The notes under the pieces were generated by a model. The model was not told where the DNA came from. It saw only the letters and a list, made by a program, of their open reading frames with translations, and made no database searches. Shown here piece by piece: positions 59,841-64,000 of a DNA stretch of 64,000 bases. Made by a program: the position numbers and the translations under genes. This DNA is from Desulfosporosinus shakirovi. GTDB taxonomy: Bacteria > Bacillota > Desulfitobacteriia > Desulfitobacteriales > Desulfitobacteriaceae. The stretch is taken from NCBI RefSeq assembly GCF_020595055.1, contig NZ_JAJDOO010000001.1:1-64000 (forward strand), read 5' to 3'. Every line of letters begins with the position of its first letter. Within the stretch, counting starts at the first letter, position 1.

Positions 59841-62120
59841 CTAACTTGAAAGCGGATCTACTTCAATATTCAATATAATACCACTGCTAGTCGGGCTCTT
59901 AAAAAACCTTTTAACTCCCTGGTGTAAAAATGCTCGAAGTATATCCTGCCGTGTTCCTTTAACAGATATTTGCCATCTCCACTGGTTTCTAAGCCTGGAT
60001 AAGACGGCAGGAGCGGGGCCCAGAACATCCAATTCAGTATTTCCAAATTGAGGTTCCTGCATTCCTTGTTGTAAAAATGCGCCTAATTCATGAGCTCCTT
60101 TAATGACTCGATCTTCTTTCTCATGCAGCAGTAAAACCCTTATGATGTGGGTATATGGCGGATACTTCCGCTCTTTACGATAGCGAATTTCTTCCCAAAA
60201 AAACCCTTGAAAATCGTGGTGAGCCGCCCTCATAACAGCACTATCCTGTGGAGAATAAGTTTGAATCACAACCTCGCCCGGTTTGTTGCTCCGGCCAGCT
60301 CTCCCTGCGACCTGAGTCAAGAGTTGAAAGGTCCGTTCTCTGGCCCGAAAATCCGGCATATTGAGCGTTTGATCTGCGGCAATTACCCCGACTAATGTGA
60401 CATTCGGAAAATCCAGTCCTTTAGCCATCATTTGTGTCCCAACTAGTATTAAAGCTTCCTGGCGGCGAAATTTATCCAAGATCGTGTCATGGGCTTCGCC
60501 TGAGCGCGTCGTATCATAGTCCAAACGCAAGATTGGCACTTCAGGGAAGAGCCCTTGAAGTTCCTCTTCTACGCGTTGGGTACCTTGCCCAAAAAACCTA
60601 ATATATCGACCTCCACATTTTGGGCATGTATGAGGTGGCAGCTCTCTATGATCGCAATAATGGCAACGCATCGCCTGCCCTTGGGTATGATAGGTTAAGG
60701 CAATATCGCAGTTCGAGCAACTTACCACATACCCGCATTCTCGACAAACCACAAAGGTAGAATACCCTCTTCGATTCAGAAAAAGCATGGATTGCTCACC
60801 TCTAGTGAGCCTATCCCGCAATTTTTGCTGCAGGGGCAGAGAAAATATGCTTCGGTTTCCCTGCCGGAGTTCGTCTCGCATATCTACGATTTCCACTGGT
60901 GGCAGAACACTCTTTCCAATCCTCGAAAGCATCGTCAACATACGGATTTTTCCTGATTGGGCTGCAGCATAGGCTTCCAAGGAGGGAGTTGCACTGCCGA
61001 GTAAGACGACACCTTTGCGTAGATCCATCCTTTTGCGGGCAACATCTCTTGCATGGTATTTTGGATTCTCATCTTGTTTATAGGCCCCATCATGTTCCTC
61101 ATCCAAGACAATGAGTCTCAAGTTTGGCAGTGGGGCAAACACCGCTGAACGAGCGCCAATGACAATCCGCTTATGCCCTGACAATATATCCGCCCAGGCT
61201 TTCATTTTTTCTCGCTGTCGCAAACCAGAGTGCAAGATAATCACTTGCTCACCAAATTGTCTTTCGAAATAACGTGCAACTTGAGATGTCAGGGATATCT
61301 CTGGCACGAGCAGAATAGCGTCTCCGCCTTGCGCTAATACTTGAGCAATCAACTCGCGATAGACATCTGTTTTTCCGCTACCTGTCACACCATGCAGTAA
61401 TACAGTTTGGGACGAGCCCTCTTCTAGGGCAGTCAAAACACCTCTCACGGCTGTTGCTTGTTCCCTGGTTAATTCATAGGTTTTATCCGTTCGAGCACCA
61501 TAATCCTTGACCTTGTTATTTGGCTCGCCATAAGGTGCCTGCTTGAGGGATGAATCTTCCCCTGTCGTGACGAAGCGAACTTCCTTACTTACCCATCCTT
61601 GTTTGAGAAGTTTCTCAAGCGTTCCCACAGAAATATTTGCTCGCTTTAAGAAGATCTTCTGGGAAACCGCTTTTTTCCTTGACCGGTTGAGCACAGTAAG
61701 GGCTCTAAATGCCTCCACATCCATCCACTGCAGAGTCTGAACATCTGAATCCTCAATTGAAGCCAAAAGAACGATCCACTCTTCGATTTTCCCCTTGAGA
61801 AGTGGCCAAACCGTATGCAGGCTTTGTGCTACCGAACAAATAGTCGTTTGCGCTAACCAATGGGCAAGTTCAATTAAATCCTGAGGAACCAGACTATCCT
61901 TATCGGCAATTTCTAACACAGGTTTGAGATTAATCCCTTCCATTACCTCTGGCAGATCATCTGTCACATTGACTACAAGCCCCTGTACCTTTCGGTTTTG
62001 AAGAGGGACTAAGACCCTCATTCCTATCTCTAAACTTAGATAATCAGGAATACTATAATGATAACTTTGATCTAAGCGCCGATTTGCTACATCAACCAAT
62101 ACTTCAGCATAGCGAAACAT
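59841..62120 (-). CDS. priA: Primosomal protein N', replication restart helicase PriA
   Basis: PriA restarts replication at stalled forks. The 759-residue protein has a 3'-end binding domain, then Walker A GVTGSGKTDVYRELIAQ near 238-254, DEEHDGAYKQDENPKYHARD (DEEH box), GSATPSLEAY, a zinc site with C-REC, C-SNC, C-HYC and C-PKC, and GTQMMAKGLDFPNV and VAGRAGR of the second helicase domain. ATG at 62120 follows TAAGGAGGA; the open frame extends 62 codons upstream but lacks family sequence. It is the first gene of the long block down to thiN. Confidence 0.96.
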   Translation of the reverse strand: MFRYAEVLVDVANRRLDQSYHYSIPDYLSLEIGMRVLVPLQNRKVQGLVVNVTDDLPEVMEGINLKPVLEIADKDSLVPQDLIELAHWLAQTTICSVAQSLHTVWPLLKGKIEEWIVLLASIEDSDVQTLQWMDVEAFRALTVLNRSRKKAVSQKIFLKRANISVGTLEKLLKQGWVSKEVRFVTTGEDSSLKQAPYGEPNNKVKDYGARTDKTYELTREQATAVRGVLTALEEGSSQTVLLHGVTGSGKTDVYRELIAQVLAQGGDAILLVPEISLTSQVARYFERQFGEQVIILHSGLRQREKMKAWADILSGHKRIVIGARSAVFAPLPNLRLIVLDEEHDGAYKQDENPKYHARDVARKRMDLRKGVVLLGSATPSLEAYAAAQSGKIRMLTMLSRIGKSVLPPVEIVDMRDELRQGNRSIFSLPLQQKLRDRLTRGEQSMLFLNRRGYSTFVVCRECGYVVSCSNCDIALTYHTQGQAMRCHYCDHRELPPHTCPKCGGRYIRFFGQGTQRVEEELQGLFPEVPILRLDYDTTRSGEAHDTILDKFRRQEALILVGTQMMAKGLDFPNVTLVGVIAADQTLNMPDFRARERTFQLLTQVAGRAGRSNKPGEVVIQTYSPQDSAVMRAAHHDFQGFFWEEIRYRKERKYPPYTHIIRVLLLHEKEDRVIKGAHELGAFLQQGMQEPQFGNTELDVLGPAPAVLSRLRNQWRWQISVKGTRQDILRAFLHQGVKRFFKSPTSSGIILNIEVDPLSS

Positions 62121-62181
62121 GATGCGGTCCTCCTTATTTAGAAAAATATCAATAGCGCTAATGTCAATATTGGTCAAATAC

Positions 62182-62211
62182 ATTATATCAAATCTTAACC
62201 TTTCATTACAA
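62182..62211 (-). promoter_or_regulatory. Sigma-A promoter of the priA block
   Basis: On the minus strand TTGTAA (62206-62211) and a perfect TATAAT (62182-62187) are 18 bases apart, with TGATATAAT giving an extended -10. It is about 60 bases before priA. Confidence 0.65.
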
Positions 62212-62299
62212 TTTATCATATTCTTGATTGAAAAAATTAACAAAGATTTGGGGTATAAGGGACTGCTGACCATGACTCGAACAAGAAATAAATACCCTC

Positions 62300-62329
62300 T
62301 TGTCAAAATAGCAGGAATTGTGATATGCT
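62300..62329 (+). promoter_or_regulatory. Promoter of uraA
   Basis: TTGTCA (62300-62305) and TATGCT (62324-62329) are 18 bases apart, with TGA before the -10 making an extended -10. It lies about 20 bases before the PyrR element. Confidence 0.6.
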
Positions 62330-62350
62330 TTAGGACAGTTAAATCCCTAA

Positions 62351-62447
62351 CCTTTAAATTAGTCCCGTGAGACTAAGAAGGGAATGGCGAACCATGATTT
62401 TAACATGGACACCTCTTTCTTGCTTGCGGGCGGGGAAGAGGTTTTTT
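62351..62447 (+). promoter_or_regulatory. PyrR-type attenuator in the uraA leader
   Basis: CCTTTAAATTAGTCCCGTGA then GACTAAGAAGGG (62351-62382) matches the known Firmicute PyrR-binding RNA (CCTTTAA, AGTCC, GAGGCT-GAGAAGG pattern). TTAGTC pairs with GACTAA around a CCGTGA hexaloop. A downstream terminator, CCTCTTT... pairing with GAAGAGG (62412-62441) and six T, completes the switch. High uridine nucleotide would favour termination before uraA. Confidence 0.8.
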
Positions 62448-62469
62448 GTTAGAAAGAGGAGGTTGAATT

Positions 62470-63684
62470 ATGTCTACAGAAGTTCAGATTCACGAGAAGC
62501 TCCCCCTTACCCAAGCGATTCCCCTCGGTTTACAACACGTTTTTGCCATGTTCGGCGCCACGGTCCTAGTTCCTTTTTTAACAGGTCTCAGCCCGTCAGT
62601 AGCTCTTCTTTCTTCAGGGATCGGCACCATAATCTTCTTATTATTGACAAAAAGTCGAGTCCCTGCCTATCTCGGTTCCTCATTTGCCTACATTGCAGCT
62701 TTAACCAGCTTTGTTCAAGGCAATAATACAACTGGAGCCATGGGAGGGGTTTTAGCCGTCGGCGTAGTATATATCCTCCTATACCTGCTTATGGCCGCTT
62801 TCGGAACCCAATGGATTCACACAATAGTCCCCCCCATCGTTGCAGGACCGGTCGTTGCCATTATCGGACTTAGTCTAACTCCAGTAGCCACAGACATGGC
62901 ATCTGGCAATTGGCCGATTGCGGCTTTTACTCTAACCGTTGCCGCATTACTCTCCGTATATGCAAAAGGCTTCATGAAGATTATCCCGATCCTCGTAGCC
63001 ATCGTCGCAGGATATATTGTGGCTGCGATCATGGGCATAGTTGATTTCGAGCCTGTCTTAGCCACCTTTAACGATCTATTTGTCTTCCCTGTTGCACTCG
63101 GAAGCAATTTTAAACTTCCCAGCTTAGATAAATTGGCGATTTTAGCAATGGCACCTCTGGCCTTGGTAACGGTGATTGAAGATTTAGGACATATGATTGT
63201 TCTGGGAAACATTACTCATTCCGATCCGATCAAAAACCCAGGATTTCATCGAGTCCTCTTTGGTAATGGCCTAGCTACCGCCGTAGCCAGCTTCATAGGC
63301 GGTCCTCCTGTCACTACCTATGGCGAGAATATTGGAGTGCTGGCTGTGACGAAAGTCTACAGTACCTTTAATATCTGGGTGGCTGCAATCCTTGCAATTA
63401 TTTTTAGTATGATTAACCCTTTGCAGGCCGCAATCATGTCTATTCCTACAGCCGTAATGGGCGGGGTCAGCATTCTTCTCTTCGGAATGATTGGCGCAGC
63501 AGGCTTACGAACTCTTATCGAAGCTAAAATAGATTTTTCCGAAACAAAGAACCTCATCATTGCCTCTGTCATCTTTGCTCTCGGGATCGGGTTGCCCGAA
63601 CATGCAGTAGCTTGGGCAACTGTCGTCGGGATCGTCTTAAACCTCGTTTTGAGAGGACATTCCGAAAACACCGGAGTAAAGTAG
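62470..63684 (+). CDS. uraA: Uracil permease (NCS2 family)
   Basis: UraA/PyrP imports uracil with protons. The 404-residue protein has about 14 predicted helices and NCS2 signatures: PLGLQHVFAMFGATVLVP near 18-35, the half-helix region with PAYLGSSFAYIA near 64-75, and NPGFHRVLFGNGLATAVASFIGG near 254-276, with glutamates in VIEDLGHM and PPVTTYGENIG near 237-285. GAGGAGG precedes ATG. The PyrR-type leader ties it to pyrimidine supply. No pyr biosynthesis gene is inside the window. Confidence 0.95.
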   Translation: MSTEVQIHEKLPLTQAIPLGLQHVFAMFGATVLVPFLTGLSPSVALLSSGIGTIIFLLLTKSRVPAYLGSSFAYIAALTSFVQGNNTTGAMGGVLAVGVVYILLYLLMAAFGTQWIHTIVPPIVAGPVVAIIGLSLTPVATDMASGNWPIAAFTLTVAALLSVYAKGFMKIIPILVAIVAGYIVAAIMGIVDFEPVLATFNDLFVFPVALGSNFKLPSLDKLAILAMAPLALVTVIEDLGHMIVLGNITHSDPIKNPGFHRVLFGNGLATAVASFIGGPPVTTYGENIGVLAVTKVYSTFNIWVAAILAIIFSMINPLQAAIMSIPTAVMGGVSILLFGMIGAAGLRTLIEAKIDFSETKNLIIASVIFALGIGLPEHAVAWATVVGIVLNLVLRGHSENTGVK

Positions 63685-63701
63685 GAAAGTAAACAATGCT
63701 T

Positions 63702-63727
63702 AAAAGGACGCGAAAGCGTCCTTTTTC
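63702..63727 (+). terminator. Terminator after uraA
   Basis: AAAAGGACGC and GCGTCCTTTT pair around a GAAA tetraloop and run into TTTTTC, 17 bases past the uraA stop. Confidence 0.9.
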
Positions 63728-63769
63728 TTATGATCGGGGAGGCAATGGGGGCAGTTCTTTCCTATTAAC

Positions 63770-63812
63770 AAAAAGAACCTTTCATCTTTAAATTAGACGA
63801 GAGGCTCTTTTT
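63770..63812 (+). promoter_or_regulatory. Second attenuator-like hairpin (PyrR-like remnant)
   Basis: AAAAAGAACCTTTC pairs with GAGAGGCTCTTTTT (two mismatches) and has the sequence CTTTAAATTAGACGAGAGGCT in its loop and descending arm. CTTTAAATTAG is identical to the uraA PyrR element and GAGAGGCT matches the PyrR consensus, but the TCC of the loop is missing. It may be a second, weaker PyrR site or only a terminator. Confidence 0.45.
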
Positions 63813-63988
63813 GCGTTCAACTGAGAACTTTTAAAAGGACACAAAGCAAATTTTCGTCAAAACGCACTCTACTCATCTCAAAAATAATAACCCTAGAAAT
63901 TGAACCATACCCAAAATTGCATGTTGAGTACGACCTCAGCCCAGAGAAAGCTTCTTATTTAGAGGGCATGGGAGGAGGAATCGCGTAA
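63813..63988 (+). other. Open frame without a clear start, up to 63988
   Basis: The frame ending in TAA at 63986-63988 is open from about 63798 and reads protein-like near its end (KLHVEYDLSPEKASYLEG and a glycine-rich tail), but has no ATG before 63968, only a TTG at 63917. I do not recognise it. It may be a short leader peptide, a gene remnant, or chance. Confidence 0.3.
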
Positions 63989-64000
63989 ATGATTTATCTA
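63989..64000 (+). CDS. Possible start of the next gene, cut by the window edge
   Basis: ATG at 63989 follows GGAGGAGG by ten bases, and four codons (M-I-Y-L) are visible. If real it would be the gene controlled by the hairpin at 63770. Too short to name. Confidence 0.3.

Noticed and set aside
1-64000. CRISPR arrays, tRNA or rRNA genes, prophage or insertion-sequence transposase genes
   Set aside because: No regularly spaced repeats, no cloverleaf or rRNA-like sequence, and no transposase or phage protein was recognised among the open frames.

Overview
The window reads as chromosome of a spore-forming, anaerobic, low-to-mid GC Firmicute of the Peptococcaceae, most like Desulfosporosinus or Desulfitobacterium. 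This is inferred from gene content and order, not from a database match. The pointers are a germination protease with a small SASP-like gene beside it, the sporulation protein YlbJ, a respiratory nuo cluster running A-B-C-D-H-I-J without E, F and G at their usual place, FabK instead of FabI, and Bacillus-type housekeeping order. Nearly all genes lie on the minus strand. Only ylbJ, gpr, rpmB and uraA are on the plus strand.

Layout, left to right (minus-strand operons are transcribed right to left). 1-4.1 kb: nuoA-B-C-D-H-I-J (J cut by the edge). 4.1-16.6 kb: translation and secretion block rnhB, rbgA, lepB, rplS, SPOUT methyltransferase, trmD, rimM, khpA, rpsP, ffh, ylxM, followed by a purine/methionine salvage trio (mtaD, mtnA, mtnP) and ftsY. 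16.9-31.6 kb: smc, rnc, then fatty-acid synthesis (fabF, a FabK-like flavoprotein, acpP, fabG, fabD, fabK, fabH, plsX, fapR) behind a promoter carrying a FapR-like operator, then rpmF, yceD, ackA. 31.8-36.7 kb: patatin-like lipase, ylbJ, a coiled-coil protein, rsmD, gpr and a 42-residue SASP-like gene. 36.9-43.9 kb: ATPase, recG, sdaAA, sdaAB, fakA, asp23. 44-62 kb: rpmB and hslO, then a long block from priA to thiN that merges the Bacillus order (priA, def, fmt, rsmB, rlmN, stp, prkC, rsgA, rpe, thiN) with the actinobacterial envelope-signalling order fhaA-fhaB-pstP-rodA-pbpA-pknB. 62.3-64 kb: uraA under a PyrR-type attenuator, then a second attenuator-like hairpin and the possible start of another gene.

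The protein-coding part is mostly core genome. What known features do not explain is in the intergenic spacers, where three repeat families stand out. Family A (10.1-10.5 and 16.7-16.9 kb) is a large, internally paired element. Its longer copy carries two hairpins with GGA-containing hexaloops, one matching the CsrA SELEX consensus. Family B (44.4-44.6, 45.7-45.9 and 45.9-46.1 kb) has 16-bp terminal inverted repeats and two internal stems with compensatory base changes between copies. Family B ends supply the stop codons of hslO and thiN. Family C is a set of short CGAACCACGA/TTCG arrays just 5' of minus-strand genes, several touching the Shine-Dalgarno sequence. These are the best candidates for something undescribed: mobile structured elements, structured RNAs, or both. 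Other points are an MtnP whose base-recognition residues suggest 6-oxopurine (methylthioinosine) specificity and which appears to start at CTG, and several genes whose real starts are GTG or TTG.
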